Shown here: positions 36,265-44,310 of the stretch, piece by piece
Position numbering within the stretch: position 1 is the stretch's first letter
Layout: each line of letters starts with the position of its first letter
Program-made: the position numbers and the translations under genes
Assembly (NCBI RefSeq): GCF_008152325.1
Contig: NZ_CP042243.1
Span: forward strand, 186,001-250,000
Reading direction: 5' to 3'
DNA length: 64,000 nucleotides
Source of the DNA: Crassaminicella thermophila
GTDB taxonomy: Bacteria; Bacillota; Clostridia; Peptostreptococcales; Thermotaleaceae
The notes under the pieces: model-generated
Seen by the model: only the letters and a program-made list of their open reading frames with translations
What the model was told of the DNA's origin: nothing
The model's database searches: none

Positions 36265-37674
36265 TTAAGCGATTTTTTCTCCTTCTTTTTCCTGTGGAAG
36301 TTTTTCCATTGTTATACCAGTAAAACCATAGAATATGGATACTAGTGGATTTATTAGATTTAAAAATGCAAAAGGTAAATATGCAAAAGGATGCATACCT
36401 AGGGCAGTAGTCATAAAAGCTCCACAAGTGTTCCAAGGAACAAGAGGGGAAGTGATTGTGCCGAAGTCTTCAAGACATCTAGATAGATTTTTTGGATGTA
36501 GCCCTTTTTCTCTATAAACATCTTTATACATTCTTCCAGGTATTACTAATGATAAATATTGATCACCTGTTGCAAGGTTACAGAAGATACATGTAATAAA
36601 TGTAGCAAGGACAAGAGAACCTGTGCTATTTGCAAGTTTAAGAATTTTTTCTGCAATTACTTGAAGCATACCTGTTCTTTCCATTATTCCACCAAAAGAT
36701 AAGGCAATAAGAATCAAGGATACAGTCCACATCATACTGTCTAATCCACCACGAGATAATAAGCTATCAACAGCTTCTATTCCTGTTTCAGAAGTATATC
36801 CATAGTGAGCAGCATCGATAATGGCACTCATACCAGCTCCTTGGAATACTGCTGCAAATATACCTCCAAGTATAGTTCCACCAAGGAGTCCTGGAAGAGC
36901 AGGCACTTTAAATACTACCATTAGTATAACTAAAACTGGTGGAAGTAATAATAAAGGATTAATGTTAAATTGTCCATTAAGGGCATCTAGTAAAGTGTTA
37001 ATGGTAGCAGTATCAAGTTCTTTTCCAGCATATTTTAATCCAAGGATTCCAAATATGATACAAGAGATTAATAAACTTGGGCCTGTAGTAAAGCACATGT
37101 GTTTTATATGGTCAAATAGTTTTGCACCAGCCATAGCAGGAGCGAGATTTGTAGTATCAGAAAGAGGGGACATTTTATCACCGAAATAAGCACCAGAGAT
37201 AATTGCTCCTGCAACCATAGGAGCAGGAATCCCAAGACCTCCACCTACACCAAGTAGTGCGATACCAACTGTACCAGCAGTAGTCCATGAGCTTCCTGTT
37301 GCAAGAGAAACGATAGAACATATAAGACAAGTTGCAACTAAGAATATTCCAGGAGATATGAGCTTTAAGCCATAGTAAATCATTGTAGGAACAACACCTG
37401 ATAAGATCCAAGTACCAATTATACAACCAATAACCATAAGAATAAGTACAGATTGCATAGCCATTTTAATTGTTTCAGTAACACCTTCTTCAATAAATTG
37501 CCATTTGTAGCCAGCTCTAATTGCGATCAAGGATGCAAAGATAGCTGAAGCTAAGAGCGGCATGTGAGGGTCTCCTCCGAACTTCATCAGAGTACTCATC
37601 AATGAAGCAATCAAAAATACAATAACAAGCATTGCTTCCCCAAAAGTAATTTTTCTTGGGAGTTTGGTTTCCAT
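36265..37674 (-). CDS. nhaC: NhaC-family Na+/H+ antiporter
   Basis: The product is about 469 residues with roughly 11-12 membrane helices. Signature segments are ATGSSWTTAGTVGIALLGVG, GAIISGAYFGDKMSPLSDTTNLAPA near residue 180, GDQYLSLVIPGRMY near 385 and SPLVPWNTCGAFM near 420. The family exchanges Na+ for H+. Some members of the superfamily are predicted amino acid carriers (for example the lysine transporter LysW), so the divergent position next to a lysine riboswitch leaves that alternative open. ATG 37674 is chosen: GGAGG lies 8 nt upstream, and the TTG at 37680 is too close to it. Confidence 0.87.
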   Translation of the reverse strand: METKLPRKITFGEAMLVIVFLIASLMSTLMKFGGDPHMPLLASAIFASLIAIRAGYKWQFIEEGVTETIKMAMQSVLILMVIGCIIGTWILSGVVPTMIYYGLKLISPGIFLVATCLICSIVSLATGSSWTTAGTVGIALLGVGGGLGIPAPMVAGAIISGAYFGDKMSPLSDTTNLAPAMAGAKLFDHIKHMCFTTGPSLLISCIIFGILGLKYAGKELDTATINTLLDALNGQFNINPLLLLPPVLVILMVVFKVPALPGLLGGTILGGIFAAVFQGAGMSAIIDAAHYGYTSETGIEAVDSLLSRGGLDSMMWTVSLILIALSFGGIMERTGMLQVIAEKILKLANSTGSLVLATFITCIFCNLATGDQYLSLVIPGRMYKDVYREKGLHPKNLSRCLEDFGTITSPLVPWNTCGAFMTTALGMHPFAYLPFAFLNLINPLVSIFYGFTGITMEKLPQEKEGEKIA

Positions 37675-37912
37675 AAACAAATCCTCCTTTTGATGAATAA
37701 ATTTTTAGAAAATTAAGTAAATTCTTTATTAGTATATCACAAAGAAGGACTAAAATCAATAATAAAATTCACAATAGTAAGAATTTAAAGATAAATGAAT
37801 CTATAATTTAAAATTTATTCTTAATAAATAAACAACGATTTTTTAAAAATGTTACTGATAAAAATATTTCCTCATTGGATAATATAAGAAAAATCTTTAT
37901 TTTCAAAGTATA

Positions 37913-37941
37913 TTGACATATATATAAACATATGCTAAAAT
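37913..37941 (+). promoter_or_regulatory. Promoter of the lysine riboswitch-lysC transcript
   Basis: TTGACA (37913-37918), 17 nt, TAAAAT (37936-37941), about 25 bp before the riboswitch. Confidence 0.7.
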
Positions 37942-37965
37942 ACGAAGAAATGAATATGCTTTAGT

Positions 37966-38226
37966 TGTGTCTTAGAGGTTGCGATGTATCAAGAGTACTA
38001 TGGTGGAAGTATAGGGAACTGGTAATACCATAGGAAAGGGGTCATCGCCGAAATATATAGGTTTCCCTAAGCCTATATGTTGGGCCTATGTTGAATAAAT
38101 ATAGGACTGTCACTGTTAAATTACCCAGTTTATCAGTGAGGCGCTATTTCACACGGGGTGAAAGCTGTATTCTGCTGAAAATAATAACAGCCAGGAGTAC
38201 CTTTTACTCTTTGGCTGTTTTTGTTT
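37966..38226 (+). ncRNA. Lysine riboswitch (L box) with terminator
   Basis: Conserved L-box segments are in order: CTTAGAGGTTGCG (37971), AGTACTATGG, AGGAAAGGGGTCATCGCCGAA (about 38032-38052), GGACTGTCACTG (38104) and CAGTGAGGCGCTATTT (38134). They enclose the five-helix lysine aptamer. The expression platform is a strong terminator, AACAGCCA...TTGGCTGTT followed by TTTTGTTTT (38186-38226). Lysine binding would favour termination before the aspartate kinase gene 67 bp downstream. Confidence 0.95.
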
Positions 38227-38292
38227 TATAAAAATTCTTAATAGAATAAAGGATATAGTAGTACACAGACTAGGGAATTAGGAGGGGAATAT

Positions 38293-39498
38293 ATGGCGGT
38301 AGTAGTACAAAAATATGGAGGTACATCTGTAGGAAGTATTGATAAGATTAAAGCTGTAGCAAAAAGAGTAGTAGATAGAAAGAATAAAGGAGAAGATGTA
38401 GTAGTTGTTGTATCAGCTATGGGAAAGACAACAGATAAGTTAGTAAGTATGGCAAGAGAAATATCTACGAAACCTATAAGAAGAGAACTAGATATGTTAA
38501 TGTCTACAGGAGAACAAGTATCTATATCGCTTTTAGCTATTGCTTTAAATGAAATGGGGTATGAATCTATATCTCTTACTGGGTTTCAAGCTGGTATAGA
38601 AACAGAAGGATATCATACAAAGGCAAGAATTCAGGATATTGATATAGAAAGAGTAAAAAAATATTTAGATGAAGGAAAAATTGTAGTAGTTGCAGGATTT
38701 CAAGGAATAAATGAAAATGGAGATATTACAACACTAGGTAGAGGAGGGTCTGATACAACGGCTGTAGCTCTAGCAGCAAAGTTAGGGTGTACATGTGAAA
38801 TATATACGGATGTAGATGGTATTTATACAGTTGATCCAAGATTGTTTCCTACTGCCAGAAAATTAGATAGTATAAGCTATGAAGAAATGCTAGAAATGGC
38901 AAGTTTAGGGGCAGGGATTATGGAAACAAGAGCAGTAGAAATAGGGCAAAAATTTAATGTGCCTATATATGTGGCATTAAGTAGTGAAGAATGGCCAGGA
39001 ACTTATATAAAGGAGTTTGATGTTAATATGGAAAGTAAAGCAATTACAGGGTTATCTGCAAGTGATAAAGATTTAATGGTAACGGTAAATCATGTGCCTT
39101 ATGATAGCAAAAATATTTCTATGATTTTTCAAGAATTAGCCAAAATGGATATTAATATTGATATGATTAGTCAAACAGCGCCTTCACATGGAGTGGTCAA
39201 TGTATCGTTTACAGCACCAAAAACAGATGAGGATATTATATTAAATATTATGGAAAAACTAAAAAAGGAATTTAGTGATATAGAGATAGATATAGAAAAG
39301 AATATAACAAAGTTTTCTGTTGTAGGAATAGGAATGCGAAGCCAATCAGGAGTTGCAGCAAAAATTTTTGAAATATTTGCTAATAACAATATAGGATTTA
39401 AGCAAGTCACAACTTCTGAGATTAGAATATCTTATACAATTTCTACACAAGATACACAAAGAGCTATTGAAGCAGTAGCAAGAGAATTCAATTTATAA
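38293..39498 (+). CDS. lysC: Aspartate kinase, lysine-riboswitch controlled
   Basis: The 401-residue product phosphorylates aspartate, the first step to lysine, threonine and methionine. The N-terminal kinase motif is VVQKYGGTSVGS, with FQGINENGDITTLGRGGSDTTAVALAA near residue 135 and EIYTDVDGIYTVDPR near 175. Two ACT domains follow from about 260 (TVNHVPYDSKNISMIFQELA, FSVVGIGMRSQSGVAAKIFEI). It is monofunctional and resembles Bacillus LysC. AGGAGGGG ribosome site. Expression is controlled by the lysine riboswitch in the leader. Confidence 0.96.
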   Translation: MAVVVQKYGGTSVGSIDKIKAVAKRVVDRKNKGEDVVVVVSAMGKTTDKLVSMAREISTKPIRRELDMLMSTGEQVSISLLAIALNEMGYESISLTGFQAGIETEGYHTKARIQDIDIERVKKYLDEGKIVVVAGFQGINENGDITTLGRGGSDTTAVALAAKLGCTCEIYTDVDGIYTVDPRLFPTARKLDSISYEEMLEMASLGAGIMETRAVEIGQKFNVPIYVALSSEEWPGTYIKEFDVNMESKAITGLSASDKDLMVTVNHVPYDSKNISMIFQELAKMDINIDMISQTAPSHGVVNVSFTAPKTDEDIILNIMEKLKKEFSDIEIDIEKNITKFSVVGIGMRSQSGVAAKIFEIFANNNIGFKQVTTSEIRISYTISTQDTQRAIEAVAREFNL

Positions 39499-39508
39499 AA
39501 ATTAAAAT

Positions 39509-39551
39509 AAATAACTACTTGTCAAATTTGATAAGTAGTTATTTATTTTTG
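39509..39551 (+). terminator. Terminator of lysC
   Basis: AAATAACTACTT pairs with AAGTAGTTATTT around a 12-nt loop, followed by ATTTTTG. Confidence 0.85.
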
Positions 39552-39597
39552 TTATTATGGTAGAATATCTATATATTAAAAAATAAGGAGTTAAATA

Positions 39598-39918
39598 ATG
39601 AGGATTTTAAAATTTTTAGAAAAGCATATATTAAAAGGACTTTTGTATGCAGCTGTTTTTGCTGTTTTAGGAGTTTTATTTTCTTTTATAAAAGGATGGA
39701 CTCTGTTAAAAGGGGCTTATATTTTTGTATTAGGAGCAGGTGTTTTAACAATGGTTGTTTCTTTAATGTTACTTATAGGAACGCCACAGATGAGAAAATC
39801 TATTTTTATGGGTTCTAAGAAATGGGATAAAAATAGAGGTAGTGAGGGAATAGGACCAGCTTTAATGGGGATCGTAATTACTATCATAGGATTTTGGCTA
39901 GAAGCTATGACCCATTGA
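39598..39918 (+). CDS. Small membrane protein, unknown
   Basis: The product has 106 residues and three membrane spans: LLYAAVFAVLGVLFSFI, GAYIFVLGAGVLTMVVSLMLLIG and ALMGIVITIIGFWLEAM. A cytoplasmic loop, PQMRKSIFMGSKKWDKNRGSEG, is strongly basic. AAGGAG precedes the ATG. It has no recognised domain and is probably monocistronic. Function unknown. Confidence 0.6.
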   Translation: MRILKFLEKHILKGLLYAAVFAVLGVLFSFIKGWTLLKGAYIFVLGAGVLTMVVSLMLLIGTPQMRKSIFMGSKKWDKNRGSEGIGPALMGIVITIIGFWLEAMTH

Positions 39919-40046
39919 TTTCATGCAAAAAAGGAATTTATTCTCAAATCGTTAAGGATTTGACATATAAGGGGTTTTTATTTTTGTGCTAAAGGTGTAT
40001 AATTTGATTTAGAGATTAATTTTTAAATATATTGGAACAAGGAGTA

Positions 40047-40065
40047 TATAAGCATATAGCTTATA
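40047..40065 (+). promoter_or_regulatory. Perfect inverted repeat upstream of crt
   Basis: TATAAGC-ATATA-GCTTATA lies downstream of a candidate -10 (TATAAT, 39998) and 10-20 bp before the ribosome site of crt. It could be a repressor operator or a leader hairpin. It does not match the Rex or CodY consensus. Confidence 0.4.
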
Positions 40066-40086
40066 ATGAATAAAGGGGGTTAAGTT

Positions 40087-40866
40087 ATGCCTTATGAATT
40101 TATTAAAATTGACAAATCAGAAAGGGTTGCTATTTTAAAGCTAAATAGACCTAAAGCATTAAATGCACTAAACACTCAAGTTTTAAAAGAATTGGACCTT
40201 GCAATAGATCAATTAGATAAAGATGAAAGTGTAGATGTTATCATTATTACAGGAGAAGGAAAAGCTTTTGTTGCTGGAGCAGATATTACAGAAATGAAGG
40301 ATTTAAATGCAGAAGAGGGAAGAAGATTTGGAAACTTTGGACAAAAAGTATTCAGAAAAATTGAAAAAATGGAAAAACCAGTAATTGCCGCAGTAAATGG
40401 TTTTGCATTAGGTGGTGGATGCGAATTAGCAATGTGTTGTGATATGCGTATTGCTAGTGAGAAAGCAAAATTTGGGCAACCAGAGGTAGGACTAGGAATT
40501 GTTCCAGGGTTTTCTGGTACTCAAAGATTACCAAGACTTGTTGGGATAGGAAAAGCAAAGGAATTAATATTTACGGGAGATATTATTAAAGCAGAGGAAG
40601 CTGAGAAAATAGGACTTGTAAATAAGGTAGTAGCACATGAAGAGCTAATGAATGAAGCCATGGATTTAGCTAAAAGAATTGTTAAAAATGCTCAAAAGGC
40701 TGTAAGATATGCAAATATTGCTATTAATAGAGGTATTGAGACAGACATTGAAACAGGGATTGAAATTGAAGCAGATTTATTTGGATTGTGTTTTGCTACA
40801 AAGGATCAAAAAGAAGGTATGACTGCTTTTGTAGAAAAGAGAAAAGCAGAATTTAAAGGAGAATAA
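40087..40866 (+). CDS. crt: Enoyl-CoA hydratase / crotonase
   Basis: The 259-residue crotonase-fold enzyme has LNRPKALNALN, AFVAGADITEMKDL (oxyanion hole) near residue 60 and NGFALGGGCELAMCCDMRIAS near 103. The catalytic glutamates are in the CELAM and GQPEVGLGI segments. It hydrates crotonyl-CoA to 3-hydroxybutyryl-CoA or the reverse. It is followed after 36 bp by hbd in one transcription unit. Butyryl-CoA dehydrogenase, etfBA and thiolase, usual partners in the clostridial butyrate operon, are not here. Confidence 0.92.
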   Translation: MPYEFIKIDKSERVAILKLNRPKALNALNTQVLKELDLAIDQLDKDESVDVIIITGEGKAFVAGADITEMKDLNAEEGRRFGNFGQKVFRKIEKMEKPVIAAVNGFALGGGCELAMCCDMRIASEKAKFGQPEVGLGIVPGFSGTQRLPRLVGIGKAKELIFTGDIIKAEEAEKIGLVNKVVAHEELMNEAMDLAKRIVKNAQKAVRYANIAINRGIETDIETGIEIEADLFGLCFATKDQKEGMTAFVEKRKAEFKGE

Positions 40867-40902
40867 AGTTTGTCATAAATAATTTACATAGGGGGTATTT
40901 CT

Positions 40903-41748
40903 ATGAAGAAAATTGGTGTATTAGGTACAGGAACAATGGGTTCTGGAATCATTCAAGTATTTGCACAAAATGGATATGAAGTTTATGTAAGAGCAAGAAG
41001 ACAAGAATCTATTGATAGAGGAATTGCTACAGTTACTAAAAACTTAGATAGAAGTGTGAAAAAAGGAAGAATGACAGAAGAAGAAAAGAGTGCTGTTTTA
41101 GAAAGAATTCATGGATCTACAGATCTTGAGATTATAAAAGATTGTGATTTAATTATAGAAGCTGCTACAGAGAATATGGAAGCAAAGAAAAAGTTGTTTG
41201 CTGAAATTGATAAGCTTTGCAGACCAGAAGTTATTTTTGCTACAAATACTTCTTCTCTTTCAATTACAGAAATTGCAGCAGCAACCAATAGACCAGATAA
41301 AGTAATTGGTATGCACTTTTTTAATCCAGTGCCAGTAATGAAACTTGTTGAAATTATTAAAGGACTTGCAACTTCAGAAGAAACAAAAGCTGCTATTGTA
41401 GCTCTTACAAAAGAAATTGGAAAAACTCCAGTAGAGGTGGAGGAAGCTCCAGGTTTTGTTGTAAATAGAATTTTAATCCCTATGATTAACGAAGCAATTG
41501 GAATTTTAGCTGATGGTGTAGCAAAGGCTGAAGATATTGATGAAGCAATGAAGCTAGGTGCAAACCATCCAATTGGGCCTTTAGCATTAGCTGATCTTAT
41601 TGGTAATGATGTATGTTTAGCAATTATGGAAGTATTATATAATGAATTTGGTGATTCAAAATATAGGCCACATCCACTACTTAGAAAAATGGTTAGAGGC
41701 AATTTATTAGGAAGAAAAACAGGTAAAGGATTTTATGATTATCAATAG
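40903..41748 (+). CDS. hbd: 3-hydroxybutyryl-CoA dehydrogenase
   Basis: The 281-residue NAD(P)-dependent dehydrogenase has the Rossmann motif [21 protein letters not shown] at the N-terminus, [11 protein letters not shown] near residue 117, the catalytic histidine in [17 protein letters not shown] near 138 and [12 protein letters not shown] near 188. It interconverts acetoacetyl-CoA and 3-hydroxybutyryl-CoA, the step next to Crt. Ribosome site GGGGG. A terminator follows. Confidence 0.95.
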   Translation: MKKIGVLGTGTMGSGIIQVFAQNGYEVYVRARRQESIDRGIATVTKNLDRSVKKGRMTEEEKSAVLERIHGSTDLEIIKDCDLIIEAATENMEAKKKLFAEIDKLCRPEVIFATNTSSLSITEIAAATNRPDKVIGMHFFNPVPVMKLVEIIKGLATSEETKAAIVALTKEIGKTPVEVEEAPGFVVNRILIPMINEAIGILADGVAKAEDIDEAMKLGANHPIGPLALADLIGNDVCLAIMEVLYNEFGDSKYRPHPLLRKMVRGNLLGRKTGKGFYDYQ

Positions 41749-41776
41749 AAAAATTTATAGAAATAGATAAATGATA

Positions 41777-41828
41777 GGGCTATATTGTTTTAAATATAAT
41801 TTATGCAATATAGCCCTTTTATATTTTT
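41777..41828 (+). terminator. Terminator of crt-hbd
   Basis: GGGCTATATTG pairs with CAATATAGCCC across a 17-nt loop, followed by TTTTATATTTTT. Confidence 0.85.
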
Positions 41829-41979
41829 GAGTTATATTATAAAAGGAAAATACAAATAAAAACAGAATAAATATTGTGAATAATAAAACTATTAAAAAAT
41901 AAATTGAAATAGTCTTGTACATCGATCACATAAGAAGGCAGTATACTTAAGATTAGTATATATGGCAAGGAGGATATAT

Positions 41980-43707
41980 ATGGAAATAAAAAGAGTGGGA
42001 GAATTGCTAATGGAGCATGTTCCAGGGATTATAATTCTTAACAAGAGAGAAGAGATCATATGGATAAGCGAAATGATTAAGAAAATATATAGTCAAAAAA
42101 AAGTTTTAAATAATCGTTTTTGTAATTTATTTCCATTTACAATAGACATACTGCTATATACTAGTAAAATTTTCAAAACTCCTTATGGTAAAAAGTATAA
42201 TATGAAAGCACGAAAGGTCGTAGATGAAGAAAAAGAATATATTTTTGTGTTTATGCAAGATATAGAAGATTTTACAAATGATAAAATAAGACTTTATTGT
42301 TTAGAAAAAATCATATCTTCTATTAATGATGGAATTATTATGAGTAATGCTGAAGGAAGGATTATTCTATACAATAAAGCACAGGAAAAATTAGAAGAAT
42401 TATCAGGTAAAGATATTATTGGGAAGTACCTATGGGAAGCTTACGATTATAAGGCTATAGAAATGTCTGAACATCAAAAGGTCTATAAAACAGGAATACC
42501 TATTGTTAATAAATATAAAGCACATGCATATAAAGATGGAGTTCCTAAATATGTATTCTATAGTACATATCCAATTGAAAAAGATGGAGAAATCATTGGT
42601 GCATATTCTATTAGTAAAAATGAAACCATGTTAAAGTCATTGTTATCTGAGACAATTGAATTAAAACGTAGGTTGCGCAGTAAAAAAATATCAAAAAAAG
42701 ATAAATATAAGGATAATGGTACAGTCTATTCGTTTACGGATATCATAGGAGATAGTGAACAAATAAAGAATCTAATTAAAGAAGCAGAGACCATGGCTTT
42801 ATTAGAAAATAATTTATTAATTATTGGAGAAACTGGGACAGGGAAGGAAGTTTTTGCTCAAAGCATACATAATCTTGGAAAAAATAACAAGGAACCATTT
42901 GTGGCAATAAATTGTGCAGCAATTCCTGAGAACCTTCTTGAAAGTATCCTGTTTGGAACGGTAAAAGGGTCCTATACGGGTGCAGTGGATCAAGCTGGAT
43001 TATTTGAGGAGGCTAGAGGAGGAACTTTATTTTTAGATGAGTTGAATTCTATGCCTATTGCTATGCAAACCAAATTACTTAGGGTATTACAAGAAAGAAA
43101 GGTAAGAAGAGTGGGGGGACTAAAAACAACATCTATTGATTGCAGAGTGATTAGTGCAATTAATGAAGATCCACAAAAAATTATCAAAGAAGGAAGATTA
43201 AGACAAGATCTCTTCTATCGCATTGCAAGTCTTTGCTTATACATTCCTCCTCTTAGAGAAAGACCTCAAGATATATTAAGCATGGGAAGTTTTTTTATTG
43301 GAAAATATAATAATATGCTTAATAAAAGTGTAAAATCTTTTTCACCTGAATTAAGAGAAATTATGTTATCTTACCATTGGCCAGGAAATATAAGAGAGTT
43401 AGAGCATATAATTGAAAACTTAATGATTAGAGTAAGGGAAAATGAAAAAGAGTTAAGAATTGAACATTTGCCTAAATATATTCAGACTAGGATTATAGGA
43501 GAGAATGCAGTTGGTAAAATACGAAAAAAACAGATTTCATTATCTGAGATCCTTCGAGATATAGAAAAAAGAATTATTGTTGAAAGTTTAAATAAAAATG
43601 AATGGAATATAAGCAAAACTTCGAAAGATTTAGGAATTATTAGACAAAGCTTAATATATCGTATGAAAAAGCTTGGGATAAAATCAAAAGAGAAAGAGAT
43701 TGTATAA
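41980..43707 (+). CDS. Sigma-54-dependent activator (PAS-AAA-Fis), probable regulator of the hut cluster
   Basis: The product is about 575 residues. N-terminal PAS-like regions lie at about 5-100 and 105-215 (LEKIISSINDGIIMSNAEGRIILYNKAQE). The AAA+ domain has Walker A GETGTGKEVFAQSIH near residue 280, the sigma-54 contact loop GSYTGA near 327 (GAFTGA in most relatives) and Walker B GGTLFLDELNSM near 347. A Fis-type helix-turn-helix follows at the end (WNISKTSKDLGIIRQSLIYRMKKLGI). AAGGAGG lies 7 nt before ATG 41980. It precedes two operons with -24/-12 promoters and shared palindromes, so it most likely activates them. The signal sensed by PAS is unknown. Confidence 0.92.
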   Translation: MEIKRVGELLMEHVPGIIILNKREEIIWISEMIKKIYSQKKVLNNRFCNLFPFTIDILLYTSKIFKTPYGKKYNMKARKVVDEEKEYIFVFMQDIEDFTNDKIRLYCLEKIISSINDGIIMSNAEGRIILYNKAQEKLEELSGKDIIGKYLWEAYDYKAIEMSEHQKVYKTGIPIVNKYKAHAYKDGVPKYVFYSTYPIEKDGEIIGAYSISKNETMLKSLLSETIELKRRLRSKKISKKDKYKDNGTVYSFTDIIGDSEQIKNLIKEAETMALLENNLLIIGETGTGKEVFAQSIHNLGKNNKEPFVAINCAAIPENLLESILFGTVKGSYTGAVDQAGLFEEARGGTLFLDELNSMPIAMQTKLLRVLQERKVRRVGGLKTTSIDCRVISAINEDPQKIIKEGRLRQDLFYRIASLCLYIPPLRERPQDILSMGSFFIGKYNNMLNKSVKSFSPELREIMLSYHWPGNIRELEHIIENLMIRVRENEKELRIEHLPKYIQTRIIGENAVGKIRKKQISLSEILRDIEKRIIVESLNKNEWNISKTSKDLGIIRQSLIYRMKKLGIKSKEKEIV

Positions 43708-43760
43708 AATTTAGTCACATAGGTAATTTGTTCTATTCGATAAATACAGATTTTTAAATA

Positions 43761-43821
43761 CTGTGTAGGAATGTGTGATCTTATAGCAATTAAAGCAAAC
43801 TATCCAATGGTAGAAGCAGTA
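43761..43821 (+). pseudogene. 61-bp decayed fragment of hutU
   Basis: This segment matches hutU positions 47402-47462 at 55 of 61 bases by direct reading, including an uninterrupted 25-base match. Translation gives CVGMCDLIAIKANYPMVEAVE and a stop, against CAGMCDLIAIQANYSMGEAVH in intact HutU. The similarity fades on both sides. It is a relic of a former or duplicated urocanase gene located right after the activator gene. Confidence 0.85.
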
Positions 43822-43842
43822 GAATAAAAATAGAGAGATTAT

Positions 43843-43876
43843 ATCCACCCTTTTAGAGGGTGGATTGCTATTTTGT
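43843..43876 (+). terminator. Probable terminator downstream of the activator gene and the hutU relic
   Basis: ATCCACCC pairs with GGGTGGAT, followed by TGCTATTTTG. The T tract is modest. Confidence 0.6.
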
Positions 43877-44009
43877 AAGTTATTTTTATAAGGAGAAATG
43901 AAAATAAAAAGAAGTATTGAAAATATGTCAAAATTGTAGAAAATGACTAAAAATTGTACAGGGATAAGAAAATCTAACTGTTTAAAATGCTAAGTTTTGT
44001 AGCAGAAGA

Positions 44010-44026
44010 TGTATAAAACTTATACA
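44010..44026 (+). promoter_or_regulatory. Enhancer palindrome 1 (putative activator site)
   Basis: The perfect palindrome TGTATAA-AAC-TTATACA lies 65 bp upstream of the -24 element of the transporter promoter. The same motif occurs upstream of hutU at 45740 and 45806. Confidence 0.7.
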
Positions 44027-44090
44027 AGAGAGAAAAAGAAGGGTAGCCTACGTGTAACAATATTGAATTATATCACTGTTTTTAAACAGA

Positions 44091-44106
44091 TGGCATGACA
44101 ATTGCT
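44091..44106 (+). promoter_or_regulatory. Sigma-54 (-24/-12) promoter of the transporter gene
   Basis: TGGCATGACAATTGCT has GG at -24 and GC at -12 with the required 10-nt gap. It matches the consensus TGGCAY-N5-TTGCW. The predicted start is about 44117, giving a leader of about 190 nt that contains a hairpin at 44264-44286 (TCTCTGAA/TTCAGAGA). Confidence 0.85.
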
Positions 44107-44310
44107 TAATATATCCACAAATATTTCTGAAAATTGAAAAAATAGAATCGACATTTCGAAATACATTATTAAAGGGTGGCCGCCTATTTAATAAAAATTA
44201 CTAAAGCTAAGTATTGGCAATTAAGAGAAACAAAAGACGAAGGGAGGGAGTTTGTGTAATAATTCTCTGAAATTTTCATTCAGAGACAAAAAATATAAGG
44301 AGGATTATTT

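Noticed and set aside
36167-36436. 89-codon frame over the nhaC terminator and 3' end
   Set aside because: It runs through a terminator hairpin and an out-of-frame part of nhaC.
41109-41702. 197-codon frame antisense to hbd, and a similar 198-codon frame antisense to typA (24758-25354)
   Set aside because: Both are shadows of well-conserved genes on the other strand, without ribosome sites or recognisable domains.
44160-44200. Sequence GGGTGGCCGCC considered as a T-box specifier/antiterminator segment upstream of the transporter
   Set aside because: The TGGNACCGCG T-box motif is not matched, and no Stem I features or terminator are present. The region is explained by a sigma-54 leader.
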